The notes: generated by a model not told the origin, from the letters alone. Shown: positions 53,105-62,940, counted from the first letter of the stretch. The stretch: 64,000 nt of DNA from Bog-756 sp963699085 (GCA_963699085.1 CAVOTH010000005.1:277719-341718); one strand, 5' to 3'. Numbers and translations are program-made.

Positions 53105-55301
53105 ATGAGTCACCGCCTCTCAGCACCGCCCACCCAGTCGGACGACAAACGGCGACATGCCCGTCTTGTCCTGTGGCTGGCCGGGATCATCGCTCTGGTC
53201 GGCCTAGTGGGCGGTGGTATCGCCTCAGCCCACCTCACGTCCTCGCTCAGCGATTACGACGCTCCCAGTTCGGCTGTGGTCGCGGCCCAGCACCAGATAC
53301 AGCGGGTGACCGGAGCAAACCCCGAGGAGGGGTACCTCGTCGTCGTCCGCACGGCCACGCCGATCACCACGTCCTCGGCCGTCCCGTCCCGGGTTGGCGC
53401 GGTGGTGTCGATCCTGCGGGCCCGTCCCGAGGTGAAGCGCGTCCTCGACTACGCCACCACCGGCGACCCGAGCATGATCTCGAGCAACGGGAAGCTCACC
53501 ACAGTGGTAGCCACCGTCGGGGCCGTCAACGAGCAGAAGGCCGTCACCGCACTACAGAAGGCCATTGCCGCCCAACCGTCGCTCAGGACCAACACCTGGC
53601 TGGGTGGGCCCACCGTGGCCGGCGTCCAGATCGCATCGGTCTCCTCTCAGGACCTTGGGCGGGCTGAGCTCTTCGCCCTGCCCTTCCTGTTGTTGCTTCT
53701 GTTCTTCGTCTTCCGGGGACTGCGGGCCGCGGCGGTGCCGCTGGTCGGAGCGGTGTTCGCCATCGCCGTGACCCTCGGTGTCATGGGTCTGGCCCTGGTA
53801 GTGGTCCCGCTGTCCATCTTCGCCCTCAACCTGGTCATCGCCCTCGGGATCGGGCTGTCGGTCGACTTCAGCCTGCTGATCATCTCCCGCTTCCGTGAGG
53901 AAGTCGGCCAAGGTGCTTCGATCGGCACCGCCCTGGCCACGGTCCGTCGGACCGCCGGTCACACCGTCCTGTTCAGCTCGTTGACCATTGCCGCAGCGCT
54001 GGCCACCCTGGCCGTCTTCCCCGAGCGGTTCATCTACTCGATGGGGGTGGCGGGTGCCATCGTCGTCCTGGCCTCCGGCGCCTTCGCTCTCCTCGTCCTG
54101 CCGGCGATCCTCACCGTATTCGGCGGCCGGATCGCTCAGACTGCTGATTCCAAAGGCGGCCCCGCAGCTCAAGGCGGCCACCGGGCGACGCTGGTATGCA
54201 ACGGCCAGGCGGGTCATGAACCGGCCGGTCATCTGGGGAGCGGCGGCCGTCGTCGTGCTGGTGGTCCTGGCCTCGCCGTTCCTCCACGTGGCCTTCACCG
54301 GTGGCGATGCCAGCGCCCTGCCCGCCACCAGCTCAGCCGGAGCGGCCTACGACTTGGTGCAGAGCCAGTTTCCGTCCTTCTCCGAAGCACCCGCCGGCGT
54401 CCTCGTCGACTCGAGTCACGTGACTTCGACGGCGCTGGCCACCTACTCGGCCACCCTGGCCGACGTTCCGGGCGTCAAGGCAGTGCCTGCCTTCGAGCAC
54501 CTGGGAGGGTCGCTGTGGGAGTCGAGCGTGGTGCTGACCGACGCACCACTGTCGCCGACCGCCCAGCGGGCTGTCGAATCGATCCAGGCCCTTCCCGGCC
54601 CGGGCCACGTGACGGTCATCGGGCAGACCGCCTCCTTCGTCAGTCTCCAGCACAGCCTCAAGTCCCATCTGCCGCTGGTCCTCGGACTGATCGTCCTGAT
54701 CGCACTGGTGATGCTGTTCGCCATGACCCGTTCGGTCACGCTGCCGCTCATGGCCGTAGTGATGAACTTCCTCACCATCCTGGCCACCTACGGTGTGCTG
54801 GTGTGGGGCTTCCAGCGGGGCCACCTGAGTCGCCTGCTGCGGTTCCATGCTCCGGGAGCACTCCAGTCGACCTCGCTGATCATCATCCTGGCTGTGGTAT
54901 TCGGTCTGTCCACTGATTACGGCGTGTTCCTCCTCGGGAGGATCAAAGAGGAGCACGACGCTGGGGCATCACCGGACGAGGCCGTGGCCCTGGGCATGGC
55001 CCACACCGGAGGCATCGTGACCGCAGCGGCCTGCTGCCTGGCGGTGGCCATGGGGGCTCTCGTGTTGTCCCGGCTGGTGTTCGTGAAGGAGATCGGGCTG
55101 GGCGTGGCGTTCGCCGTCCTTCTCGATGCCACGCTGGTCCGGGCGGTACTGGTCCCCGTCGTGATGAAGCTGCTCGGAGCGGCGGCCTGGTGGAACCCGT
55201 TCTCCAGACGCCCAGTACTGACGCCGTTCTCTCCGCTCGCACCTTCCTGGCCGTCCGTGCCGGTGACGGTCCGCAGTGCGGATCTCGAGGAGGTGCGGTG
55301 A
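53105..55301 (+). pseudogene. MMPL/RND family membrane transporter, one frameshift
   Basis: Corrected length about 731 residues, with the usual two-half layout: one helix (LWLAGIIALVGLVGGGIASAH), an extracellular domain, a five-helix bundle (LFALPFLLLLLFFVF through LLVLPAILTVFGG), then the same again. The GLSVDFSLLIISRFREE and GLSTDYGVFLLGRIKEEHDAG stretches are the MMPL signatures for the two halves. The frame breaks near 54136-54146 and one extra base explains it. ATG at 53105 has AAAGGA eight bases upstream. Family members export lipids, siderophores or drugs. The cupin gene overlaps its stop by one base, linking it to the downstream enzymes. Confidence 0.82.
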
Positions 55302-55930
55302 TGACCACCTTCCAGCCCTTCTTCAACCCGGCCACCGGTGAGTGGATCGAGTACACCACCGTGGCCGAGGACAGCCATGGTGAGCTGGTCCGCTTCACCT
55401 GGCGCAGTATGCCCGGCGGGGTGATCTCCGAGCATGTCCACCCTCACCAGGAGGAGCGGTTCACCATCGTCTCGGGTGAGGCCTCCTTCACCCTCGACGG
55501 CGAACCGATCACCGCCACGGCGGGGGACACCATCGTCGTACCTCCCGGCGTTCCGCACTCCGAGGGGAATCTCGGCACGGTCGAGATCACCGGCGTGGTC
55601 GAACTCCGTCCGGCCCTGCACACCAAGGAGTTCCATGAGGCGTTGGCCGGACTGGTGGCCGACGGGAGAACGAGCGCCCGCGGGGCGCCCAAGAACCCGC
55701 TGCAGCTCGGCGCCACCTTCTGGCACTTCCGCCACGAGAGCCGGGTGACCTCCCCTCCGATCTGGGTCCAGAACCTGGTCTTCCCGCCGCTGTGGGCAGC
55801 GGCCAAGGTGTTCGGGCTTCGTCCCTACCATCAGCGGTGGGACAGCGCCACTGATTCTGGAACTCCCGCTGACTCGTCACTTCCGGACCCGGCCCCGTCG
55901 CACTCCGGGAAGGGAACCGAGCATGGCTGA
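55301..55930 (+). CDS. Cupin domain-containing protein
   Basis: A 209-residue protein with one cupin barrel: SEHVHPHQEERFTIVSGEASFTLDG (first metal motif with His-x-His and Glu) and PPGVPHSEGNLG (second His). The C-terminal 90 residues include the FWHFRHESRVTSPPIWVQNLVFPPLWAAAKVFGLRPYH segment, which is hydrophobic in the middle and may touch the membrane. It overlaps the MMPL stop by one base and the next gene by eight bases. A role in modifying the small molecule handled by this operon is inference. Confidence 0.85.
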   Translation: MTTFQPFFNPATGEWIEYTTVAEDSHGELVRFTWRSMPGGVISEHVHPHQEERFTIVSGEASFTLDGEPITATAGDTIVVPPGVPHSEGNLGTVEITGVVELRPALHTKEFHEALAGLVADGRTSARGAPKNPLQLGATFWHFRHESRVTSPPIWVQNLVFPPLWAAAKVFGLRPYHQRWDSATDSGTPADSSLPDPAPSHSGKGTEHG

Positions 55931-56948
55931 TCGTCCGCTGCATGTCGTGTTCGGCGCCGGCAATGTCGGCCGGGCCCTTATGGTCCAATTGTCGGAGCTC
56001 GGTCTGACCGTCCGGGTAGTGACCCGAACCCAACCGTCAGGACTGCCCAACGAAGTGCAGTGGCGAGGGGCGGACGCAGCCGACGCAACGGCTGCGACCG
56101 AGGCAGCCCGTGGCGCCGCAGTCATCTACCAGTGTCTGAACGCCCCCTATGCCAAGTGGGCAACGCGGTTCCCGCCATTGCAACGAGGCGTCCTGGCTGC
56201 AGCCGAGGGGAACGGAGCACTACTGGTCAGCCTGGAGAACCTCTACGGCTACGGTCCGACCGCCGGGACACCCATGACCGAGGACCTGCCTCTTGTGGCG
56301 ACGACCGTCAAAGGACGGACTCGGGCGGCGATGACCCGGGAGCTGCTCGATGCCCGTGACGTCGGTCGGGTCCACATCGCCATTGGCAAGGCTTCGGACT
56401 TTTTCGGGGCCGGCGTCACCGACGGCTCGACGCTGGGGGAGCGGATCTTCGGTAACGCTCTGGTCGGCCGGCGAGCCGACTTCATTGGCAATCCTGAGCT
56501 TCCCCACACCTACAGCTACGTGCCCGACATCGCCCGGGGCCTGGCCACCCTCGGCACCGACCAGCGGGCGGTGGACCAGGTCTGGCACCTGCCGGGACCC
56601 GAGACCGTCACCACCCGGCAGATCCTCGATCTCATCGCTGACGAGGTCGGCCATCCCGTCGAGAGCCGATCGGTGTCGAAGCCGGTCATGCGAGGCCTCG
56701 GCCTGTTCAACCCGGTGCTGCGGTCGATGGTCGAGATGACCTACCAATTCGACCAGCCCTTCGTGCTCGATACCTCCAGGTACGAAACCACCTTTGGGCA
56801 GAGCGGCACTCCTCTCCGCCAGGCCATCGCCGCCACCGTCGCCTGGTACCGGGATCAGTCAGTCCGTCCCCGGAGCGATCGACCCACCTCCATCTCACCT
56901 GCGCTGTCCGGATCTCCCGAGGCAGTACGAAAGGAACAGCAATCATGA
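55923..56948 (+). CDS. NAD-dependent epimerase/reductase-like protein (extended SDR)
   Basis: A 341-residue Rossmann protein. The nucleotide-binding motif is VVFGAGNVGRALM near residues 8-20, and the extended-SDR context includes LLVSLENLYGYGPTAGTPMTED near 97-118. The canonical YxxxK is not obvious after LYGYG, so it may be an atypical reductase or epimerase. The C-terminal domain has ARGLATLGTDQRAVDQVWHLPGPE. It overlaps the cupin gene by 8 and the hydrolase gene by 4 bases. Confidence 0.86.
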   Translation: MADRPLHVVFGAGNVGRALMVQLSELGLTVRVVTRTQPSGLPNEVQWRGADAADATAATEAARGAAVIYQCLNAPYAKWATRFPPLQRGVLAAAEGNGALLVSLENLYGYGPTAGTPMTEDLPLVATTVKGRTRAAMTRELLDARDVGRVHIAIGKASDFFGAGVTDGSTLGERIFGNALVGRRADFIGNPELPHTYSYVPDIARGLATLGTDQRAVDQVWHLPGPETVTTRQILDLIADEVGHPVESRSVSKPVMRGLGLFNPVLRSMVEMTYQFDQPFVLDTSRYETTFGQSGTPLRQAIAATVAWYRDQSVRPRSDRPTSISPALSGSPEAVRKEQQS

Positions 56949-57799
56949 ATCCGATCACTACGATTCCCGCCCAGGGAACCCGGTTCCTCACCCGGCCGGA
57001 AGGGAAGGTCGGCTATGACATAGCCGGCACCGGGCCGCTGGTCGTCCTTGTCCCCGGCATGGGCGATCTCCGGAGCACCTATCGGTTCCTGGCTCCGAGC
57101 CTTCGGTCGAACGGCTACCGGGTGGCCTGCACGGACCTCCGGGGGCATGGCGACAGCGATGCGACGTTCTCTTCCTACGGAGATGTCGACACGGCGGGCG
57201 ACATCATGGCGCTGATCGACGAGCTCGGCGGTCCGGCGGTCATCGTTGGCAACTCCATGGCCGCCGGAGCTGCAGCACTCGTGAGCGCGAATCGCCCCGA
57301 CCTGGTCGACGGCCTCGTGCTCGTCGGCCCGTTCGTTCGCAACGGCAAGATGAGCGCCATCCAGCGAATCCTGCTGCGGGTGGCGATGGCTCGGCCCTGG
57401 GCCGCCGCATCCTGGAAGTCCTACATGCCGAAGCTCTATGCCGGCCATCGGCCCGATGACTTCGATGAGTACCGGGACACGGTTGTTGCGAGTCTCCGTC
57501 GTCCCGGGTACGCCAAGGCGTTCTCGTTGACCACCCGAACCGATCATGATCCGGCGGAAGCCCGGCTGATGGATGTGTCGGTCCCGACCTTGGTCATCAT
57601 GGGGGAGCGGGACCCGGACTTCCCCGATCCCTCGGAGGAGGCGACCTGGATCGCTGAGACGTTGAATGCATCGGTGGTGATGGTCCCCGAAGCCGGGCAC
57701 TATCCCCAGTCCCAACAGCCTGGGCTCACCACAGAGGCCGTCTTGGACTTCCTTGCGACATTGACGCTGGGCGCTGACAAGCAGGAGAGGGTCCGTTGA
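56945..57799 (+). CDS. Alpha/beta hydrolase
   Basis: A 284-residue alpha/beta hydrolase. Oxyanion region PGMGDLRSTYRFLAP, DLRGHGDSD, the nucleophile elbow VGNSMAAGAA with Ser104, the acid in MGERDPDFPDP and the catalytic His in PEAGHYPQ are all in place. The active site is thus complete. Substrate unknown. It overlaps the epimerase gene (ATGA type) and the DUF4260 gene (TTGA), so it is fully embedded in the operon. Confidence 0.92.
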   Translation: MNPITTIPAQGTRFLTRPEGKVGYDIAGTGPLVVLVPGMGDLRSTYRFLAPSLRSNGYRVACTDLRGHGDSDATFSSYGDVDTAGDIMALIDELGGPAVIVGNSMAAGAAALVSANRPDLVDGLVLVGPFVRNGKMSAIQRILLRVAMARPWAAASWKSYMPKLYAGHRPDDFDEYRDTVVASLRRPGYAKAFSLTTRTDHDPAEARLMDVSVPTLVIMGERDPDFPDPSEEATWIAETLNASVVMVPEAGHYPQSQQPGLTTEAVLDFLATLTLGADKQERVR

Positions 57800-58287
57800 C
57801 TTCCCGGGCCGTTAGTCAGAGCAATGGACCCATCTCGGACGGGACCGTTTCGGGAACCCCACGGCTGTGGCTGCGGGTCGAGGCGGCAGCTCTCTTGACG
57901 GGGGCGCTGATCGCCTATTCGACCACAGCGCAGCACTGGTGGCTGGTCCCAGTCGTTCTGCTGCTTCCCGATCTGGCGATGACGGGCTACGTCGCCGGAA
58001 CTCGAATCGGGGCCTTCCTCTACAACCTGGCCCACGCCACCCCCGTGCCGGCTCTGGTGATTGGCCTGGGATGGTGGCAGCACCGGCCACTGGTCCTGGG
58101 GCTCGGACTCGTTTGGCTTGCTCACATCGGGCTCGACCGCCTGATGGGTTACGGACTCAAGTATGACGATCACTTCCAGCACACCCACCTCGGCATGCTC
58201 GGTGGGAGGGGAAGGACATCGAGGCGTGGGACGGAACAACAGACCGAGGCCCTCGCCAAGCCTCCACATCCCCTAGTCATCCCATAA
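57796..58287 (+). CDS. DUF4260 family membrane protein
   Basis: A 163-residue protein with three or four membrane helices (RLWLRVEAAALLTGALIAYS, WWLVPVVLLLPDLAMTGYVAG, VPALVIGLGWWQH and LGLGLVWLAHIGLDRLMGYGLKY). LPDLAMTGY and HIGLDRLMGYGLKY are DUF4260 signatures. TTG is the start, overlapping the hydrolase stop by four bases. The function is unknown; it is the last gene of the MMPL operon. Confidence 0.85.
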   Translation: MTSRAVSQSNGPISDGTVSGTPRLWLRVEAAALLTGALIAYSTTAQHWWLVPVVLLLPDLAMTGYVAGTRIGAFLYNLAHATPVPALVIGLGWWQHRPLVLGLGLVWLAHIGLDRLMGYGLKYDDHFQHTHLGMLGGRGRTSRRGTEQQTEALAKPPHPLVIP

Positions 58288-58381
58288 CACCGCGCGCTAT
58301 CCGGCCTCCGAATGATGCCGATCTCGCGATCGCCGCTTGGGCCGCTACATGGCACAACGAGGGTCAACGAAAGGAAGAACA

Positions 58382-60535
58382 ATGATCGAGGAAAACCACC
58401 CGACCAAGCGATACGGCAAGACCGAGGCAGTCGATCAACCAGTACCGCTGGCCCAAAGGCCACGGGCATTCACCTGGACACGAATCGTTGCCCTGCTGGC
58501 GATCATCGTCCTATTGGCGGGACTTATCTATCTGCGAGTCTCGTCCAGCCCGGAAACGGTCTCGGTCTCTCAGGGGGCACACGCCGGCCAGCTGACCATG
58601 CATGCGTGCACTTACGCGACCGGGCAGGGCGCGGTGCCCGCGGACTGCGGCACGTTGATCGTGCCGGAGAACCGGGCAGACCCCCGGTCGCGCCTGATCG
58701 CGCTGCCGGTGATCCGGATCCTGGCTCGCTCATCCCATCCACTGGCACCGATCTTCCATCTCAACGGCGGCCCGGGCATAACCAACATGACGTTCCCCCA
58801 AGCGAGCCGTCTGACCGCCCAGCACGATGTCGTCATGGTCGGCTACCGCGGCGTCGACGGCTCTTCGGTGCTGAACTGTCCCGAGGTGACAGCGGCGCTG
58901 GAGAAGTCGGCAGACTTCCTGGGGGAAGCATCGCTGAGCGCGTACTCCCAAGCCTTCGCCTCGTGCGGGCAGCGGCTTGAGCGATCCGGCGTAGACCTCG
59001 CCGGCTACACGCTGACCGAGCAGGCCGACGACATCGAAGCCGCTCGCGTCGCTCTCGGCTACCAGCACATCGACCTGCTCAGCGAGAGCGCCGGGACCCG
59101 TCTGGCGATGATCTACCAGTGGCGGTACTCGAATACTGTCGACCGCTCGGTGATGGTCGGGGTCAACCCGCCCGGGAACTTCATCTACAGCGGAGCCGAG
59201 ATCGATCAGGGGATCGAGCGTTACTCGGCGCTGTGCGCGCAGCAGTCTGCCTGCCGCACCCGCAACCTCGCCGCGAGCATGAAGCACACGGCAGCGCACA
59301 TGCCGAGCAGTTGGTACTCCCTGCCGATCAAGCCGGGCAACGCCCTGGTCGGGACATTCCTCGGGCTCACGGAGGCAACCGGTTCGCCACTGTCTGGGCC
59401 GATGACCCTCGACTCGTGGATCTCCGCCGCCCATGGCGATCCGAGCGGCCTGTGGTTTCTATCGACGATGGCCGGTCTCGTCCTCCCCTCGTCGTTCGCC
59501 TGGGGCGAGTTTGCCAGCATCGGGATGGCCGACGCGCAGCCCGTCGAGCGCTACTTCAGCTCCGGCGCGGACCGGGGCTCGATCATCGGCAATCCCCTCG
59601 GGGAGTTCTTGTGGGGGGCAGGAGGCATGGCTCACGCCTGGCCGGCCAACCCGGGCGAGAACCAGTACACCAGCGTGCAGAGCTCGAACGTCCCGACGCT
59701 GCTCATCGGCGGGACGCTCGACTTCGAAACCCCGGCCCAGAACGGCACAAAGGAACTATTGCCGCACCTTTCCAACGGGCATCAGGTCATCCTGTCCGGG
59801 CTCGGGCACGTGGACGACTTCGACGCCTACGAGCCGAGCGCCAGCACTCAGCTGCTGACCGCGTTCTACGCCACCGGCCAGGTCGACACGTCCCGCTACA
59901 CCCCGAACGTTGTCAGCTTCACAACATCGTCCACGCAGACAGCGATTGCCAAGGACAGCCTTGCGACAATGATCGGCCTCGTCTTGTTGGCAGTGATCTG
60001 GCTTGTGGTGTTGGCGATCCGGATCCGGCGCCGAGGCGGTACCGGCGGCAAGACGGGCGCCTGGATCCGGTCGGCCGGTCCGATCGTGTTCGGACTCGGC
60101 GGATGGTTCCTCGGCGCACTGTTGGTACTGCGGTTCTGGCCCAACCTGCCGCTTGACGACCAGCTGCTGGCAGTGGTCTCGATCGCGGTGCCGGTCTGGC
60201 TCGGGGTCTACGCCGGCTGGGTCCGCACCGACACGCCAAAGGCGATGCGGGCCAAGGGCATCGGTGCCGCGGGTGTCGGTGCGGTGGTCGGAGCCGCACT
60301 CGGTTTCCACGTGACCGGCGGGCTCATGGCGTGGATCACGACGATCATCGGTGCGGCGGTCGTGTCGAACCTGAGTCTGCTCGTGCTCGACATCTGGACG
60401 ACCGAGCGGGCCGCAGGCGCGGCGATGGCAACGACCCCGCCGCAACCTACGGTCGCTCGGCGCACTCCCGACCGGGTCGAAGGTCTCGACCATGATCTCG
60501 TAGTCGTTGGTCACGTCGAGCGTGAAGTCCCGTAG
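58382..60535 (+). CDS. Large membrane alpha/beta hydrolase (TAP-like secreted peptidase family)
   Basis: A 717-residue protein with an N-terminal signal-anchor helix (RIVALLAIIVLLAGLIYL), an extracytoplasmic alpha/beta hydrolase of the tripeptidyl aminopeptidase-like type and four C-terminal membrane helices after about residue 520. Active site: HLNGGPGITN (oxyanion), LLSESAGTRLA with the nucleophile Ser near 236, and GTLDFETP plus GLGHVDDF for the Asp and His. Membrane helices after the hydrolase are an unusual addition to this family. AAAGGAAG lies six bases before the ATG. It is separated from the MMPL operon by about 95 bases and may be co-regulated. Confidence 0.87.
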   Translation: MIEENHPTKRYGKTEAVDQPVPLAQRPRAFTWTRIVALLAIIVLLAGLIYLRVSSSPETVSVSQGAHAGQLTMHACTYATGQGAVPADCGTLIVPENRADPRSRLIALPVIRILARSSHPLAPIFHLNGGPGITNMTFPQASRLTAQHDVVMVGYRGVDGSSVLNCPEVTAALEKSADFLGEASLSAYSQAFASCGQRLERSGVDLAGYTLTEQADDIEAARVALGYQHIDLLSESAGTRLAMIYQWRYSNTVDRSVMVGVNPPGNFIYSGAEIDQGIERYSALCAQQSACRTRNLAASMKHTAAHMPSSWYSLPIKPGNALVGTFLGLTEATGSPLSGPMTLDSWISAAHGDPSGLWFLSTMAGLVLPSSFAWGEFASIGMADAQPVERYFSSGADRGSIIGNPLGEFLWGAGGMAHAWPANPGENQYTSVQSSNVPTLLIGGTLDFETPAQNGTKELLPHLSNGHQVILSGLGHVDDFDAYEPSASTQLLTAFYATGQVDTSRYTPNVVSFTTSSTQTAIAKDSLATMIGLVLLAVIWLVVLAIRIRRRGGTGGKTGAWIRSAGPIVFGLGGWFLGALLVLRFWPNLPLDDQLLAVVSIAVPVWLGVYAGWVRTDTPKAMRAKGIGAAGVGAVVGAALGFHVTGGLMAWITTIIGAAVVSNLSLLVLDIWTTERAAGAAMATTPPQPTVARRTPDRVEGLDHDLVVVGHVEREVP

Positions 60536-60575
60536 CGCCTGCTCCGGGCTGTCTCGCACCTCACGCGGCGCACCA

Positions 60576-61035
60576 TGGCGACGACTACCACGGCTCCGCA
60601 GAAGAGATCCTCAGGGCTGGCCCAAGGAGAGAAGGAGAGACCCGGCATTTCGAAAGGAGGTCCTGCTGGCCTACGAATACCGGTGTGTGGTCTGCGGGTA
60701 CGACGGTCACCTCATGCGCGAGACAGTGGGGATCGAAGCCACCGCCGTTGGTGGGCCGCCGAAGGGCCAGACGAGGGTCAAATGCGCTCGCTCTCTGCTC
60801 ACAACACCACAAGCTGCTGGACCGGGGCATCATCGGGATCAAGGCCGACTACACCATCAACGATTTTCAGCACCTCATCGGTTGCAGTCCGGCCGCGGAC
60901 ACGCTCGTTCTCGCGCATGCCAGCAGACCGCTGGTTGTGCCCCAGGTCCGGCCAGCCTCAGCCGGATCCGAGTCACGTCCTGTGTACACAAAGGAGGTCT
61001 TCCGATTGGCTGAGCGGACTGCTGCGATCTCGTGA
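60576..61035 (+). pseudogene. Remnant of an HNH endonuclease, two frameshifts, 5-prime truncated
   Basis: Three frames together read as the C-terminal half of an actinobacterial HNH restriction-type nuclease: RRRDPAFRKEVLLAYEYRCVVCGYDG, then RWWAAEGPDE, then NALALCSQHHKLLDRGIIGI and a C-terminal tail. Adding one C after 60740 and one G to the GGG at 60775-60777 joins them. The CxxC...CxxHH zinc/HNH core is then complete. The normal N-terminal half (about 150 residues) is absent and the gene abuts the membrane hydrolase, so truncation is probable even after correction. Confidence 0.6.
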
Positions 61036-61288
61036 GAACGAATCGATTCCCAGCCGACTGGTCCTACCAAATAGTGTTCACCGTCCTCGGTGCCACGAAC
61101 AGAGAACACCCGGGAATTGACCTCGGCTCGTTGGTTAGTAAGGCCAGCTTGTTTTCCCTGTCAGCTAACTAAAGTCTTGGGCGGAAACTTTCATTACCCG
61201 TGGGGGCCGCCAAACGTAAGAGCGGCTGTTCGATTGCCCACGACCGATAGGCGCCGTCGCCGAGTCACATGAAAGGAGGTAGATCTCA

Positions 61289-61898
61289 ATGAAACCCTGG
61301 ATCACCGCCGATCCCCACCTCGGCCGCGCCAACATCATCGCCTACTCGGGCGACCCTTTCGCGACGCCGACGAGATGGACGATTCCATCGTGGAGCGTTG
61401 GAACGAGGTCATTGCCCCTACCGACCGTGTCCTCGTGCTCGGTGACGTCGCCATGGGAAAGATCGACCGTACATTGGGTGCCGCATCTCAGCTACGCGGC
61501 TACAAGGCGCTGCTCGCCGGGAACCACGACCGGTGCACAGCGCTCCACGGTCGCAAGGCCGTCGGATGGGACGAGCGCTACCGCCGAGACGGTGGTTTCG
61601 CCGAGATTCATCAGGGAGCGAGCGCATCGACCTCGATGCCGAACACCGAAAGGTTCTGGCCTGCCACTTCCCCTACAGGGGGAACTCAACCGACGTCCTG
61701 CGGTACGCGGCGGAGCGACCAGTAGACACCGGTGAATGGTTGGTCCATGGGCACGTCCACGAAAGTCGGCTGCAGTCGGGCAGGCAGATCAACGTCGGCG
61801 TTGATGCTTGGGGCGGGCGCATTGCCAAAGCCGACGAAGTCGTGGCATTGATTGAGACCGGTCCGAGGGACCTTCCACGGATCGAGTGGTCTGACTGA
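61289..61898 (+). pseudogene. Calcineurin-like metallophosphoesterase, two frameshifts
   Basis: Three frames join into a compact phosphoesterase of about 203 residues: MKPWITADPHLGRANIIAYSG (metal motif DxH), VLVLGDVAMG (GDxx), LLAGNHDRC (GNHD), ACHFPY and VHGHVHES (GHxH). All five metal-binding motifs are present after adding one base near 61353-61358 and one G to GGG at 61614-61616. AAAGGAGGT eight bases before the ATG is the strongest ribosome-binding site in the window. Substrate is unknown; phage and mobile elements often carry such small phosphoesterases. Confidence 0.72.
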
Positions 61899-61992
61899 GC
61901 TGAGCGGCAATGTGCCTCAGGGTAAGTACGGCCGATGGCCTGGTTCTTAACAGTGGGGTCGGGAGGACAGGGGTCTTGGGTGACCTTCATGG

Positions 61993-61998
61993 TAATCT
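61993..61998 (+). promoter_or_regulatory. TAATCT -10 box of the AbiE-like pair
   Basis: TAATCT, six bases, then GTG at 62005; the same spacing as at 39502 and 40488. It suggests a leaderless transcript for the putative antitoxin-toxin pair. Confidence 0.5.
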
Positions 61999-62004
61999 TC
62001 CTTC

Positions 62005-62940
62005 GTGCCCGCACGAACAACGAATAGTCCTGCTGAAGAGGCCGTCCTGTCGCTGGATTCTCTCGCCGTGCCGGCCAAGGCACTGGCCCCGAACGTCCTC
62101 GAGGTTGGTGGACATGAGATCCCCGTCGAGACCCGGCGAAGCATCAGCCGCACTGAGGCCGAAGGACTGTCTCGCCAACTGGCTGGCGGCTTCATAGTGG
62201 CGGACCGGATCTCCACGGAGGCCCGGCGGGTGCTGACAGAGGGCCGGGTGGCCTGGCTTGATCGCCGAGGTCACCTGCAGTTGCGCGGTACGGCCCTTTT
62301 CATCGACGCTGACGTGCCCCCGCTGATCGGGCCCGAGCCGACCCGGGTTGCCGATCCCTTCGTCCCGACGGGTCTGGATGTCGGAATGGCCCTGCTCCTC
62401 GAACCCGAGAATGGCCATCGCACCACCGAGGTGGCAACACTGATCGGACGTTCACCGGGACGGGTGTCAGAGATCCTGGCTGCCTTGCGTGACCGGGGAC
62501 TCGTCGATCGCACCGGTCGGCCGTCGATTCCCGATCTGTTTAACGAGATGGCCGATGCCTGGACTCCGGCATGGCGGCCGCTGGGCAGCCTTCCCGAGTC
62601 CGACCCCGACCTCTACCGGCTCTCGGGAACCCTGGGGGCCGTATGGCATCAGGCTCCGGTTGTGGCCACGGCGGACTGGCCGGCCGAGCTCTACGTGGAG
62701 AGCCAGAGCGAGCTACGAAGCGTGCTCCGCTCCCACGGTGTGTCCCCTGGTACACCGTCGGCTGGACGGGTGGCGGTGTGCCCGTCCCGGTACGGGTGGT
62801 CGGTACCGGCACAGCTCCCGGACCAGGACTTCCCGGTGGCCAATCACATCGTGGTCGCACTGGACCTGGCCCAGGATCGCGGTCGGGGACGGGAGATCCT
62901 CGAGGGATGGAATCCGGAAGGCCACGTTCGTGTCTGGTGA
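62005..62940 (+). CDS. Winged-helix protein, putative AbiEi-like antitoxin
   Basis: A 311-residue protein with a predicted helix-turn-helix in MALLLEPENGHRTTEVATLIGRSPGRVSEILAALRDRGLVDRTGRP (about residues 128-173). An N-terminal domain of about 120 residues (including ISRTEAEGLSRQL) and a C-terminal domain of about 130 residues flank it. It overlaps by 11 bases a nucleotidyltransferase-like gene, the pattern of type IV AbiE systems in which the first protein represses the operon and neutralises the enzyme. Sequence similarity to AbiEi is only structural in style, so the name is tentative. It starts at GTG with a leaderless-type box. Confidence 0.65.
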   Translation: MPARTTNSPAEEAVLSLDSLAVPAKALAPNVLEVGGHEIPVETRRSISRTEAEGLSRQLAGGFIVADRISTEARRVLTEGRVAWLDRRGHLQLRGTALFIDADVPPLIGPEPTRVADPFVPTGLDVGMALLLEPENGHRTTEVATLIGRSPGRVSEILAALRDRGLVDRTGRPSIPDLFNEMADAWTPAWRPLGSLPESDPDLYRLSGTLGAVWHQAPVVATADWPAELYVESQSELRSVLRSHGVSPGTPSAGRVAVCPSRYGWSVPAQLPDQDFPVANHIVVALDLAQDRGRGREILEGWNPEGHVRVW

